Below, piece after piece: positions 9,518-17,223 of a stretch of DNA of 64,000 nucleotides (positions within the stretch are counted from its first letter, which is position 1; the number at the start of each line of letters is the position of its first letter). Source of the stretch: Sinorhizobium fredii. GTDB taxonomy: Bacteria > Pseudomonadota > Alphaproteobacteria > Rhizobiales > Rhizobiaceae. The position numbers were made by a program, and so were the translations under genes. Under the pieces are notes generated by a model. It was not told the DNA's origin. It was given only the letters and a program-made list of their open reading frames with translations, and made no database searches. The stretch is from NCBI RefSeq assembly GCF_002944405.1, contig NZ_CP024307.1:2686501-2750500 (forward strand), given 5' to 3'.

Positions 9518-11227
9518 TCACTTCGCCACCGTCTCCAACACGCGATTCGCGGCCGAGACGATCGCTTCGAGCGAGGCCGCGACGATGTTGGTATTGATGC
9601 CAGCACCGAAGAGCGTGCCGCCCGGATGCTCGACCTCCACATAGGCGATCGCGGCGGCGTTCGAGCCGTGCTGCAGCGAGTGCTCGGAATAGTCCGCGAC
9701 CGAGAGCTCGATGCCGAGATAGATCGACAGCGCGTTGATGAAACCGTCTATCGGGCCGGTGCCCTTGCCTTCGATCCGCTTCGTCTCGCCGCGATCGGTG
9801 ATCTCGGCGGCAACGACTCTGAGCCCCTTGTGGTCGCCCACCGGATAGGTGTGGTGATCGACGAACTTGATGCGTGCGCCGGGCTGCTCGACATAGCGCT
9901 CGATGAAGCGCTGATGGATGCGCTTCGACGGCAATTCCTTGCCTTCTTCGTCGGTGATCCGCTGAATGTCCTCGCGGAACTCGATCTGCAGGTTGCGCGG
10001 CAGGTTGATGCCGTAGTCTTCCTGCATGATATAGGCGATGCCGCCCTTGCCCGATTGCGAGTTGATCCGGATGATGGCCTCGTAGCTGCGGCCGACATCG
10101 CGCGGGTCGATCGGCAGATACGGCACTTCCCAGATGGGCTTGTTGGCCTGCTTCAGCGCCTTCATGCCCTTGTTGATGGCGTCCTGATGCGAGCCGGAGA
10201 AGGCGGTGTAGACCAGTTCGCCGACATAGGGATGGCGTTCCGGAATGACCATCTGGTTCGAATATTCGTAGACTTCCTTGATCCGCTCGATATCCGAGCA
10301 GTCCAGCTTCGGATCGACCCCTTGCGTGAACATGTTGAGCGCCAGCGTCACCACGTCGACATTGCCGGTGCGCTCGCCATTGCCGAACAGCGTGCCCTCG
10401 ACGCGATCGGCGCCGGCCATCAGGCCCAGTTCGGTGGCAGCGATGCCGGTGCCGCGGTCGTTGTGCGGATGCAGCGAGATGATCAGGTTCTCGCGGTTGT
10501 CGAGATTGCGGCACATCCATTCGATCTGGTCGGCATAGACGTTCGGCGTCGCCATCTCGACGGTCGACGGCAGGTTGATGATCAGCTTGTTGTCCGGGGT
10601 CGGCCTGACGATCTCCGTGACCGCATTGCAGATCTCCAGCGCCACTTCCAGTTCGGTGCCGGTGAAGCTCTCGGGCGAATATTCGAAGCGATAGCCGCCG
10701 CCAGCCTTTGCCGCCATGTCGGTGATCATCTTGGCGGCGTCGGTTGCGATCTGCTTGATGCCGGCGACATCTTTGGCGAACACGACGCGGCGCTGCAGCT
10801 CGCTCGTGGAGTTGTAGAAGTGGACGATCGGCCGGTGCGCGCCCTCAAGCGCCTCGAAGGTACGGGTGATCAGTTCCGGCCGGCACTGCACCAGCACCTG
10901 CAGCGACACGTCGGCCGGCACATTGCCCTCCTCGACGCACCAGCGGGCAAAGTCGAAATCGGTCTGCGACGCAGACGGGAAGCCGATCTCGATTTCCTTG
11001 AACCCCATGTCGACGAGCAGGTGGAACATGCGGGCCTTGCGGTCGTGCCCCATCGGATCGACAAGCGCCTGGTTGCCGTCGCGCAGATCCACCGAGCACC
11101 AGATCGGCGCCTTGCTGATCGTATTCGACGGCCAGGTGCGGTCCGGCAGCGCGACCTGCGGATAGGCCTGATATTTCACCGCGGCCTCGGGCATGCCGGC
11201 CTTGATGGGATGCGATCTCAGTGTCAT
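9518..11227 (-). CDS. leuA: 2-isopropylmalate synthase
   Basis: A 569-residue enzyme condensing acetyl-CoA with 2-ketoisovalerate, the first committed step of leucine synthesis. It is the long LeuA type: an N-terminal TIM barrel with WCSVDLRDGNQ (residues ~43-53, catalytic Arg/Asp) and the metal-binding HPHNDRGTG block, and a C-terminal regulatory domain that binds leucine in this family. The gene is preceded by an untranslated leader with a 41-codon Leu-rich peptide frame (11378-11503), indicating attenuation by leucyl-tRNA supply. AGAGAAG lies before the ATG. Confidence 0.96.
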   Translation of the reverse strand: MTLRSHPIKAGMPEAAVKYQAYPQVALPDRTWPSNTISKAPIWCSVDLRDGNQALVDPMGHDRKARMFHLLVDMGFKEIEIGFPSASQTDFDFARWCVEEGNVPADVSLQVLVQCRPELITRTFEALEGAHRPIVHFYNSTSELQRRVVFAKDVAGIKQIATDAAKMITDMAAKAGGGYRFEYSPESFTGTELEVALEICNAVTEIVRPTPDNKLIINLPSTVEMATPNVYADQIEWMCRNLDNRENLIISLHPHNDRGTGIAATELGLMAGADRVEGTLFGNGERTGNVDVVTLALNMFTQGVDPKLDCSDIERIKEVYEYSNQMVIPERHPYVGELVYTAFSGSHQDAINKGMKALKQANKPIWEVPYLPIDPRDVGRSYEAIIRINSQSGKGGIAYIMQEDYGINLPRNLQIEFREDIQRITDEEGKELPSKRIHQRFIERYVEQPGARIKFVDHHTYPVGDHKGLRVVAAEITDRGETKRIEGKGTGPIDGFINALSIYLGIELSVADYSEHSLQHGSNAAAIAYVEVEHPGGTLFGAGINTNIVAASLEAIVSAANRVLETVAK

Positions 11228-11257
11228 GTGCAGCTTCTCTTCGTCACTGGAGCGTGG

Positions 11258-11370
11258 CTTGCCGGATGCAATAGCCGATCACGGACCATATTGCGAGGCT
11301 GATGCCGACGCCATTGTTTCAGTTCTGGGGTGTTCGAGGAGCATCTGCCGGCAAGGCTTTCGGCCGCCGG
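11258..11370 (-). promoter_or_regulatory. leuA attenuator: two mutually exclusive pairings
   Basis: Just after the leader stop, CCGGC-GGC pairs with GCC-TT-GCCGG (11348-11370) around a CGAAA loop. The distal arm CTTGCCGG (11348-11355) is also perfectly complementary to CCGGCAAG (11258-11265), nearer to leuA. The two pairings cannot coexist. No U-run follows, so control may be at translation or Rho access and not a simple intrinsic terminator. Confidence 0.45.
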
Positions 11371-11377
11371 GCGCCCC

Positions 11378-11503
11378 TCACCGGACCCGGCAACCGCGAG
11401 TAAGGCCGAGAAGAAGAAGCGAGGCAAAGGCGCGCGAGGGGGCACGATCGTGATCGTGTCCAAAGGAGATCGCTGAGATCTTGTGCGCGTAAGCCTTGGT
11501 CAT
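11378..11503 (-). CDS. leuL: leuA leader peptide (41 residues, LLLLGL run)
   Basis: A short frame too small for routine gene finders. It reads from an ATG at 11501-11503 to a TGA at 11378-11380 and carries four consecutive Leu codons (CTT CTT CTT CTC), Gly, and a fifth Leu near residues 29-34. It ends 150 bases before leuA. A promoter-like pair (TTGCTC, 17 bases, TATAGG) lies directly upstream and would place the transcript start at or within a few bases of the ATG, so the message would be leaderless, as for trpL. No Shine-Dalgarno sequence is present. Ribosome stalling at the Leu codons would select between alternative RNA folds. Confidence 0.75.
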   Translation of the reverse strand: MTKAYAHKISAISFGHDHDRAPSRAFASLLLLGLTRGCRVR

Positions 11504-11538
11504 AAGAGTGCCTATACACGGCTTGGCGAAGCGGAGCA
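11501..11538 (-). promoter_or_regulatory. Promoter of the leuA leader transcript
   Basis: On the minus strand TTGCTC is separated by 17 bases from TATAGG, which ends 7 bases before the leader ATG. This matches sigma-70 spacing and implies transcription starting at or near the start codon. Not experimentally shown. Confidence 0.5.
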
Positions 11539-11639
11539 AGGGAGCTGATGGGTGTAGCGCGTGTTAGCTGAGGCTTCACCAATAGCCTGCGGGGCTGGCG
11601 TCGAAGTCAACATAAATAGGCAGAACGGTGCGGCAGAAC

Positions 11640-11690
11640 CCTTCTCCCCGCCTGCGGGGAGAAGGTGGCAGCAGCCGGATGAGGGGCGAT
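11640..11690. repeat. RIME-like palindrome downstream of clpP
   Basis: CCTTCTCCCCGCC/TGCGGGGAGAAGG hairpin followed by the CCGGATGAGGGGC tail typical of these repeats. It lies 20 bases after the clpP stop and may serve as its transcript end. The rest of 11504-11709 holds no recognisable gene. Confidence 0.75.
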
Positions 11691-11709
11691 TCGCTGGGGT
11701 GACCCGACG

Positions 11710-12300
11710 TCAAATCTCCGCGACCGATGTGATGATCCGCGAGACGAGTCCATAGGACTTCGCCTCGTCGGCGCCGAGCCAGTAGTCGCGGTCCGTGTCC
11801 TTGGCGATCTTCTCGACCGGCTGGCCGGTCGCTTCGGAGAAGATCTTGTTAAGCCGTTCGTTCATCTTGATGATTTCACGCGCCTGGATCTCGATGTCCG
11901 AAGCCATGCCGCGGGTGCCGCCGGACGGTTGATGCAGCAGGAAGCGGGTATTCGGCAGGCAAAGGCGCCGTTCCTTCGGCGGAGCGACGAAGATGAGCGC
12001 GCCGGCGGAGGCCACCCAACCCGTGCCGATCGTCCAGACCTTCGGCTTCACGAACTTGATCATGTCGTGAATGCTGTCGCCGGATTCGACGTGTCCGCCC
12101 GGCGAGTTGACGAAGATGCGAATGTCTTCGTCGCTGGCCGAGGCAAGCGCCACCAGCTGCGAGCAGACCTTCTGCGCCAGTTCCTGGTTGATCGTTCCGT
12201 AGATGAAAATCGAACGAGACTTGAAAAGGTTCGCCTCGGTTTCCTTGCCCAGCGGCAGTTCGGTCTTCTTTTCTTCCTGGTCGTCGTCGTTCATCCGCAT
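11710..12300 (-). CDS. clpP: ATP-dependent Clp protease proteolytic subunit
   Basis: A 196-residue ClpP-family serine protease. The catalytic triad falls at the classic positions: Ser98 in GWVASAG, His123 in LLHQPSGG and Asp172 in DTDRDYW. The usual GQAASMG around the nucleophile is changed to GWVASAG, which marks a divergent paralogue as found in rhizobia with several clpP genes. It should form barrels with ClpA or ClpX; no Clp ATPase gene is adjacent, so it is probably not the main clpP of a clpP-clpX operon. Divergent from hupE. Confidence 0.93.
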   Translation of the reverse strand: MRMNDDDQEEKKTELPLGKETEANLFKSRSIFIYGTINQELAQKVCSQLVALASASDEDIRIFVNSPGGHVESGDSIHDMIKFVKPKVWTIGTGWVASAGALIFVAPPKERRLCLPNTRFLLHQPSGGTRGMASDIEIQAREIIKMNERLNKIFSEATGQPVEKIAKDTDRDYWLGADEAKSYGLVSRIITSVAEI

Positions 12301-12524
12301 TCTTCGGACTCCTCGTGAAATGTCTCAAGGTCAGATAATGCGACTCGATGCCGATGACAATGCAAACCGCCAGTGAATAAAGGTCCGGACCCCGAGCGCT
12401 GCCGCAATGGTAAATGGGTGCACCGTCAAATGCCGTATGGACAGCGCGAAAAAGCCCAATAAGATCAGCGCGTCATCAGAGCGGACGGGCTGCCTCCCGT
12501 GCCCGCCGACAAATGGGGACCATA

Positions 12525-13103
12525 ATGAAGACACGCATGCTCATTGCCACCGCCGCACTCGGCGCTTCCGCGGCGCCCGCCTTCGCGCATCTCGACCCGG
12601 TCGAGCACGGTTCGCTGGCGGCCGGTCTTTCCCATCCGTTTTTCGGCGCGGACCATGTTCTGGCGATGGTCGCCGTCGGCCTCTGGGCCGCGCAGATCGG
12701 CGGCCGCGCGCTCTGGACTGTTCCTGCTGCCTTCGTCGGGATGATGACTGTCGGCTTCGGACTGGCGCTCGCCGCCGTTCCCCTGCCCTTCGCCGAGCCT
12801 GCGATCCTCGCCTCGGTCGTCGCCCTCGGCCTGATCGTCGCGATCGCCGTGCGCCTCGACGTGGCGCCGGCCGCTGCGATCGTCGGCATCTTCGCCCTCA
12901 TCCACGGCCATGCCCATGGCAGCGAACTGGGGCAGGCCGGCGCCTGGTCCTTCGCTCTCGGCTTTATCGCCGCAACCGCATTGCTGCACGCCGCCGGCCT
13001 TGGCCTCGGTATCGCGCTCGCGAGGCTTTCGAGCAACGGCACGCTTGCCCGCCTTCTCGGCGGCGTCACCGCGCTGGCCGGCGCCGCGATGATCTTTGGC
13101 TGA
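12525..13103 (+). CDS. hupE: HupE/UreJ family nickel or cobalt permease
   Basis: A 192-residue membrane protein with a cleavable signal-like start, the family signature HPFFGADH (residues ~27-34), a second His cluster HGHAHG, and six predicted hydrophobic segments. HupE/UreJ proteins move Ni2+ (or Co2+) across the inner membrane. The open frame begins at 12414, but only the ATG at 12525 gives a proper signal sequence. No urease or hydrogenase gene is nearby, so the metal user lies elsewhere. Confidence 0.85.
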   Translation: MKTRMLIATAALGASAAPAFAHLDPVEHGSLAAGLSHPFFGADHVLAMVAVGLWAAQIGGRALWTVPAAFVGMMTVGFGLALAAVPLPFAEPAILASVVALGLIVAIAVRLDVAPAAAIVGIFALIHGHAHGSELGQAGAWSFALGFIAATALLHAAGLGLGIALARLSSNGTLARLLGGVTALAGAAMIFG

Positions 13104-13119
13104 CCATACCGGCGCAAGG

Positions 13120-13140
13120 GCGGCGGGCTTCCCGCCGCTT
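13120..13140. terminator. Hairpin between convergent hupE and queF
   Basis: Perfect 8-bp stem GCGGCGGG/CCCGCCGC with a 3-base loop, in the 36-base gap between the two stops. No long T-run follows on either strand, so termination strength is uncertain. Confidence 0.45.
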
Positions 13141-13604
13141 CAGCCGCGGCCGCGATAGGTCGGCACGCCCTGATCCGGCAGCCAGACGCCTGCGGGCGGA
13201 TTGCCGGTCTGCCAGAACACATCGATTGGGATACCGCCGCGCGGGTACCAGTAGGCGCCGATCCTCAGCCACTTCGGAGAAAGAAGCGACACCAGCCGCT
13301 TAGCGATGTCGATCGTGCAATCCTCGTGGAAGGCGCCGTGATTGCGGAAGGAATGCAGGAACAGCTTCAGCGACTTCGATTCGACCAGCCAACCGTTCGG
13401 CACGTAGTCGATAACGATGTGGGCGAAGTCCGGCTGTCCGGTCATAGGGCAGAGCGAGGTGAATTCCGGCGCCGTGAAGCGGACGAGGAAATCCGTACCC
13501 TCATGGCCGCTCGGCACGCGTTCGAGCACCGCCTCCTCGGGGCTCTGCGGCAGGTCGACCTTCGCCCCCAGTTGTGAAAGTCCTGATACGTCGGTCTTCG
13601 GCAT
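13140..13604 (-). CDS. queF: NADPH-dependent 7-cyano-7-deazaguanine reductase
   Basis: A 154-residue unimodular QueF, reducing preQ0 to preQ1 in queuosine synthesis for tRNA. The thioimide-forming Cys52 sits in [12 protein letters not shown], and the family's NADPH-binding motif appears as [11 protein letters not shown] (residues ~75-85). Length agrees with the YkvM-type short form. It lies 57 bases downstream of a cation transporter gene on the same strand; there is no preQ1 riboswitch that I can recognise in that gap. Confidence 0.95.
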   Translation of the reverse strand: MPKTDVSGLSQLGAKVDLPQSPEEAVLERVPSGHEGTDFLVRFTAPEFTSLCPMTGQPDFAHIVIDYVPNGWLVESKSLKLFLHSFRNHGAFHEDCTIDIAKRLVSLLSPKWLRIGAYWYPRGGIPIDVFWQTGNPPAGVWLPDQGVPTYRGRG

Positions 13605-13661
13605 TTCCCTGGTTCCTTAAGTTTGGAGCGATGCGGGCAAAGCACCGCACACCCTTTTTCG

Positions 13662-14579
13662 TCATCCCGTTCTGGTTTTGACGCGCACGCCGTGCGGTTT
13701 TTCGCCTTCCGGCTCGACGTGGATGGCGATCCTTGCGCCCGGATGAACGGCGCGGATAGCAACCTCGATCCGGTCGCAAATATCATGGGCGTCGCCGACC
13801 GGCATCGCCTCCGGCACGACCATGTGAAAATCCACGAAGGTCGCCGGACCCGCCTGCCGCGTCTTCAGGTCATGGACGCCGAGCGACCCGCCGGCATTGG
13901 CGGCGATCGCCTGCTTGATCGCCTCTTCTTCCTCCGCCGGCACAGCCTTGTCCATCAGCCCGTCGATCGAGCGCGAGATGACCTTCCAGCCCTGAAACAG
14001 GATGTTGGCGGCGACGACCACGGCAAGCAAGGGATCGAGAATTGCATAGCCGGTGGCAACGGCAAGAACAAGACCCGCGAGCACCCCGGCCGACGTGACG
14101 ACGTCGGAGAGGATGTGATGTCCGTCGGCGCTGAGTGCCGGCGAACGATGCGCCCTGCCGGCGCGGATCAGGACATAGGCCCAGATCGCGTTAACGACAC
14201 CGGCAGCGAAGTTGATTGCCAGGCCGAGCGCCGGCGCCTTCAGCAAGGACGGCGCCATCATCTCGGGCACGGCCTCCCAAAGGATGGACAGCGCCGCCAC
14301 GACGATCAGGACACCTTCGATGACCGCCGAGAAATACTCCGCCTTGTGATGCCCGAAGGGGTGGCCGGCGTCCGCCGGCTTCGCTGCGTAGCCGATCATC
14401 GCGTAGGCGATCACCGCGGCAACGACGTTGACTACGGACTCCAGGCCGTCTGACAGCAATGCGACCGACCCTGTCACCCACCAGGCAAGCAGCTTCAGCC
14501 CCATGACCCCGAGAGAAAGCGGGATGCCCCAAAAGGCGAGCCTTAGAACCGTTCGATTGTCGGACGCGGTCATCTTCAT
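13662..14579 (-). CDS. Cation diffusion facilitator family transporter
   Basis: A 305-residue CDF protein: six hydrophobic segments in the first ~200 residues, metal-site blocks SDGLES (residues ~44-49), HPFGHHKAEYF (73-83) and DGHHILSD (~152-159), and a C-terminal cytoplasmic ferredoxin-like domain ending in a proline-rich tail. Family members export Zn2+, Co2+, Fe2+ or Mn2+ by proton antiport; the HD-HH type quartet leans towards zinc or iron but is not decisive. Two ATGs four bases apart in sense (first and third codon) are both possible. Confidence 0.9.
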   Translation of the reverse strand: MKMTASDNRTVLRLAFWGIPLSLGVMGLKLLAWWVTGSVALLSDGLESVVNVVAAVIAYAMIGYAAKPADAGHPFGHHKAEYFSAVIEGVLIVVAALSILWEAVPEMMAPSLLKAPALGLAINFAAGVVNAIWAYVLIRAGRAHRSPALSADGHHILSDVVTSAGVLAGLVLAVATGYAILDPLLAVVVAANILFQGWKVISRSIDGLMDKAVPAEEEEAIKQAIAANAGGSLGVHDLKTRQAGPATFVDFHMVVPEAMPVGDAHDICDRIEVAIRAVHPGARIAIHVEPEGEKPHGVRVKTRTG

Positions 14580-14625
14580 TCCTCGTGCAGATGCAAACGA
14601 GTTGCAAATGCATGCCCATTGAAAC

Positions 14626-14664
14626 GCAAAACCGCCCGCGCGGGTTTTCGCGCAGGCGGATTTT
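14626..14664 (-). terminator. Rho-independent terminator after trpE(G)
   Basis: On the minus strand an 11-bp stem CCGCCTGCGCG/CGCGCGGGCGG (one G-U pair) with a 6-base loop is followed by TTTT. It lies about 90 bases beyond the trpE(G) stop. Confidence 0.7.
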
Positions 14665-14751
14665 CATGCCTCATATGGGCGATAATGAACGGCTTGTCAA
14701 AGGCGCGATCGCACTCTCGCGATTACTCTCAAGGGGTCGTCAGCGAGGGCC

Positions 14752-16941
14752 TCAGGCGGCCTTGATCTTCGCCCTCTTCGCCAGGTGCGCCACGACGTTC
14801 TCGATCATCCGCATGCCGGCGTCTCCGCCGAGCGTCATGATCGATTCCGGATGGAACTGCACGGCCGCCACCGGTTCCTTGAGATGCTCGATGCCCATGA
14901 TCGTTCCGTCCTCGCTTTCGGCGGTGATCATGAAGTCGCGCGGCAGGCTCGACGGATCGGCAAAGATCGAATGGTAGCGCCCGACCGTCACTTCCTTGCC
15001 GAGGCCGGAGAAGACGATGCCCGACTCCAGCACGCGGATGCGCGACGGCTTGCCGTGCATCGGGACCGCCAGTTGCCTGAGATCGCCGCCATAGGCCTCG
15101 GCCAGCGCCTGCAGGCCGAGGCAGACGCCGAAGATCGGAAGTTCACGCGCCCGCGCCTTCTTGATCGTCGCCTTGCAGTCGAAATCCTTCGGGCTGCCGG
15201 GGCCGGGAGAAAGCACGACGAGGTCCGGCTTCACCCGATCGAAGATTTCCTCGGCAACCGGCGTGCGCACGGTGGTCACCGTCGCACCCGTCTGGCGGAA
15301 ATAATTGGCCAGCGTATGGACGAAGCTGTCTTCGTGATCGACCAGCAGGATATTGACGCCGGCGCCGACGGGGGCGACGTCGCGCGCCGCCTTGGCGCTG
15401 TTGGCGGATTTCGCGTCGCGAATGGCTGCAATCATGGCGGAGGCCTTCAGTTCGGTTTCGGCTTCTTCCTCTTCCGGATTGGAATCATAGAGCAGCGTTG
15501 CCCCCGCCCGCACCTCGGCAATGCCGTCCTTGATGCGGATCGTGCGCAGCGTCAGCCCGGTGTTCATGTCGCCGTTGAAGCCCACCATGCCGATCGCCCC
15601 GCCGTACCAGGCGCGCGGGCTCTTCTCATGGCTCTCGATGAAGCGCATCGCCCAGAGCTTCGGCGCGCCGGTGACGGTGACCGCCCAGGCGTGGCTGAGG
15701 AAGCCATCGAAGGCGTCCATGTCGTCGCGCAGCCGCCCCTCGATATGGTCGACCGTGTGGATCAGCCGCGAATACATCTCGATCTGGCGGCGGCCGATCA
15801 CCTTGACCGAGCCCGGCACGCAGACGCGGCTCTTGTCGTTGCGGTCGACGTCCGAGCACATGGTGAGCTCGGATTCGTCCTTCTTCGAGTTCAGGAGCTT
15901 GAGGATCTGCTCGCTGTCGGCGATCGGATCGTCGCCGCGTTTGATCGTGCCGGAGATCGGGCAGGTCTCGATGCGGCGCCCGGAAACGCGCACGAACATC
16001 TCCGGCGAGGCGCCGACGAGGTATTCCTGGTTGCCGAGATTGATGAAGAAGGAATAGGGGGACGGGTTGATCACCTTCAGCCGGTTGGAGATTTCGGAGG
16101 GGCGGCTTTCGCAGCGCTCATAGAATTTCTGCCCAGGCACCACTTCGAAGAGGTCGCCGCGGCGGAAGCTCTCCTTCGCCTTGACGACGAGCTCGGCGTA
16201 TTCGCCCGGGCGATGATCCCCGTGCGGCGGGATGCTGTCGACGGTGCGGAACGGTTCGGAAGCAATCTCCGCCGCCTTGCCCTCGGTCGAGACACCGTCC
16301 TTGGCGAAATCGTAGCGGTCGATCCAGGCCTTGGCGGCATAGTGATCGACGACGAGGATTTCGTCCGGCAGGAAGAGGACCATGTCGCGCTGGTCGTCCG
16401 GCCGGGCGAGCTTCAGGTCGATTGCGTCGAACTGGAAGGCAAGGTCGTAGCCGAAGGCGCCGTAAAGGCCGAGGCTCGCATCCTCCTCCGAATGGAAGAG
16501 GTTCGTCACGGCGCGAAGCACCGTGAAGACCGTCGGCATCTTCGAGCGCTCTTCCTCGGTAAAGACGCGGTCGGGCTCATTGATGGTGAGATCGAGACGG
16601 CGGGCCGTCAGCGTCCCGAGCGTGATGTCGGCAACCATTTTCAGGTGCTCGGCGATCAGCGCCAGCAGCACCTCGCCGCGCCCGTTATAGGCTTCGATCC
16701 AGAGCGAGCGGCCGAAGGAGGAGATGGCGAGCGGCGGGTCGACGACGGCAGTGTCCCAGCGGGTATAGCGCCCCGGATATTCGTAATTCGACGAGAACAC
16801 CGCACCGCGGCGCTCGTCCAGCCTGTCCACATAGGAGGCGATTGCATCCGCATAGGACGCGTCGCGTCGCCGGCGCGTCACGACAATGCCGCCATTCGTG
16901 GTGTAACTCTCCGCGCCGTCTTTCAGAATTACCGTTGCCAT
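14752..16941 (-). CDS. trpE(G): Fused anthranilate synthase, TrpE-TrpG
   Basis: A 729-residue fusion of both anthranilate synthase components, characteristic of Rhizobiaceae. The TrpE part (residues ~1-510) binds chorismate; the TrpG glutamine amidotransferase begins near residue 535 ([15 protein letters not shown]), with catalytic Cys607 in FGVCLGLQ and His697/Glu699 in QFHPES. It makes anthranilate from chorismate and glutamine, the first step of tryptophan synthesis. In S. meliloti it is feedback-inhibited and attenuated; the leader peptide and attenuator are intact here at 16989-17100. Confidence 0.97.
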   Translation of the reverse strand: MATVILKDGAESYTTNGGIVVTRRRRDASYADAIASYVDRLDERRGAVFSSNYEYPGRYTRWDTAVVDPPLAISSFGRSLWIEAYNGRGEVLLALIAEHLKMVADITLGTLTARRLDLTINEPDRVFTEEERSKMPTVFTVLRAVTNLFHSEEDASLGLYGAFGYDLAFQFDAIDLKLARPDDQRDMVLFLPDEILVVDHYAAKAWIDRYDFAKDGVSTEGKAAEIASEPFRTVDSIPPHGDHRPGEYAELVVKAKESFRRGDLFEVVPGQKFYERCESRPSEISNRLKVINPSPYSFFINLGNQEYLVGASPEMFVRVSGRRIETCPISGTIKRGDDPIADSEQILKLLNSKKDESELTMCSDVDRNDKSRVCVPGSVKVIGRRQIEMYSRLIHTVDHIEGRLRDDMDAFDGFLSHAWAVTVTGAPKLWAMRFIESHEKSPRAWYGGAIGMVGFNGDMNTGLTLRTIRIKDGIAEVRAGATLLYDSNPEEEEAETELKASAMIAAIRDAKSANSAKAARDVAPVGAGVNILLVDHEDSFVHTLANYFRQTGATVTTVRTPVAEEIFDRVKPDLVVLSPGPGSPKDFDCKATIKKARARELPIFGVCLGLQALAEAYGGDLRQLAVPMHGKPSRIRVLESGIVFSGLGKEVTVGRYHSIFADPSSLPRDFMITAESEDGTIMGIEHLKEPVAAVQFHPESIMTLGGDAGMRMIENVVAHLAKRAKIKAA

Positions 16942-16988
16942 TCGCCTCGCTCCCTAAAAGCCCGGTCATTCCACGCGGCTCGAATACG

Positions 16989-17020
16989 AAAAAAGCCGCC
17001 TCGAAATCTCCGGGCGGCTT
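16989..17020 (-). terminator. trp attenuator terminator
   Basis: On the minus strand GCCGCC pairs with GGCGGC around a 12-base loop and is followed by TTTTTT. It lies 35 bases beyond the trpL stop and 47 before trpE(G), the expected place for the attenuating terminator whose release yields the small RNA. Confidence 0.88.
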
Positions 17021-17055
17021 CATGTCTCAATCACGCATGACTGGTCAAGGCCGCC

Positions 17056-17100
17056 TCAGCGAGCCCACCACCAGATCGAAATGTTCTGCGTGTTTGCCAT
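17056..17100 (-). CDS. trpL: trp operon leader peptide
   Basis: A 14-codon frame [14 protein letters not shown] with three consecutive Trp codons. It has the length and WWW placement of the S. meliloti trpL, whose peptide (peTrpL) is both an attenuation sensor and reported to act in trans in antibiotic responses. There is no Shine-Dalgarno sequence; the -10-like TAACAC ends 7 bases upstream, consistent with the known leaderless transcript. Confidence 0.95.
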
Positions 17101-17136
17101 GGGCGAAGTGTTAGCGTGGCTTGCGGCCTTACGCAA
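17101..17136 (-). promoter_or_regulatory. trpL promoter
   Basis: On the minus strand TTGCGT and TAACAC are separated by 17 bases, with the -10 ending 7 bases before the trpL ATG. Position agrees with transcription starting at the start codon. Confidence 0.6.
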
Positions 17137-17169
17137 GCGGGAAAACAGCACCGAATGTTCGCGCGCCGA

Positions 17170-17200
17170 AAGAAAAGAGGCGGCCCTTTCGAGCCGCCTC
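17170..17200 (-). terminator. Rho-independent terminator after the heme receptor gene
   Basis: On the minus strand GAGGCGGC pairs with GCCGCCTC around an 8-base loop and is followed by TTTTCTTT. It begins 24 bases after the receptor stop and isolates that gene from trpL. Confidence 0.88.
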
Positions 17201-17223
17201 TCCATGCAGTCAGGCAACGGAGC

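Larger units (their letters stand above)
16989..17100 (-). ncRNA. rnTrpL: trp attenuator RNA (rnTrpL type)
   Basis: The segment from the trpL start codon to the attenuator T-run is about 112 nt, the size of the liberated S. meliloti attenuator sRNA rnTrpL (RcsR1), which acts in trans on other mRNAs. Here its existence is inferred from the conserved leader peptide and terminator. The 5' end is assumed to coincide with the ATG. Confidence 0.75.

Noticed and set aside
11224..11463. A 79-codon frame on the - strand in the leuA leader
   Set aside because: It is in a different frame from the Leu-rich leader peptide, has no special content and overlaps the start of leuA.
13605..13661. A preQ1 riboswitch before queF
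   Set aside because: The 57-base gap lacks the required hairpin and A-rich tail; the gene follows another gene closely.
14785..17040. A 751-codon open frame on the + strand
   Set aside because: Antisense shadow of trpE(G); composition is that of a codon mirror and the real gene is unambiguous.
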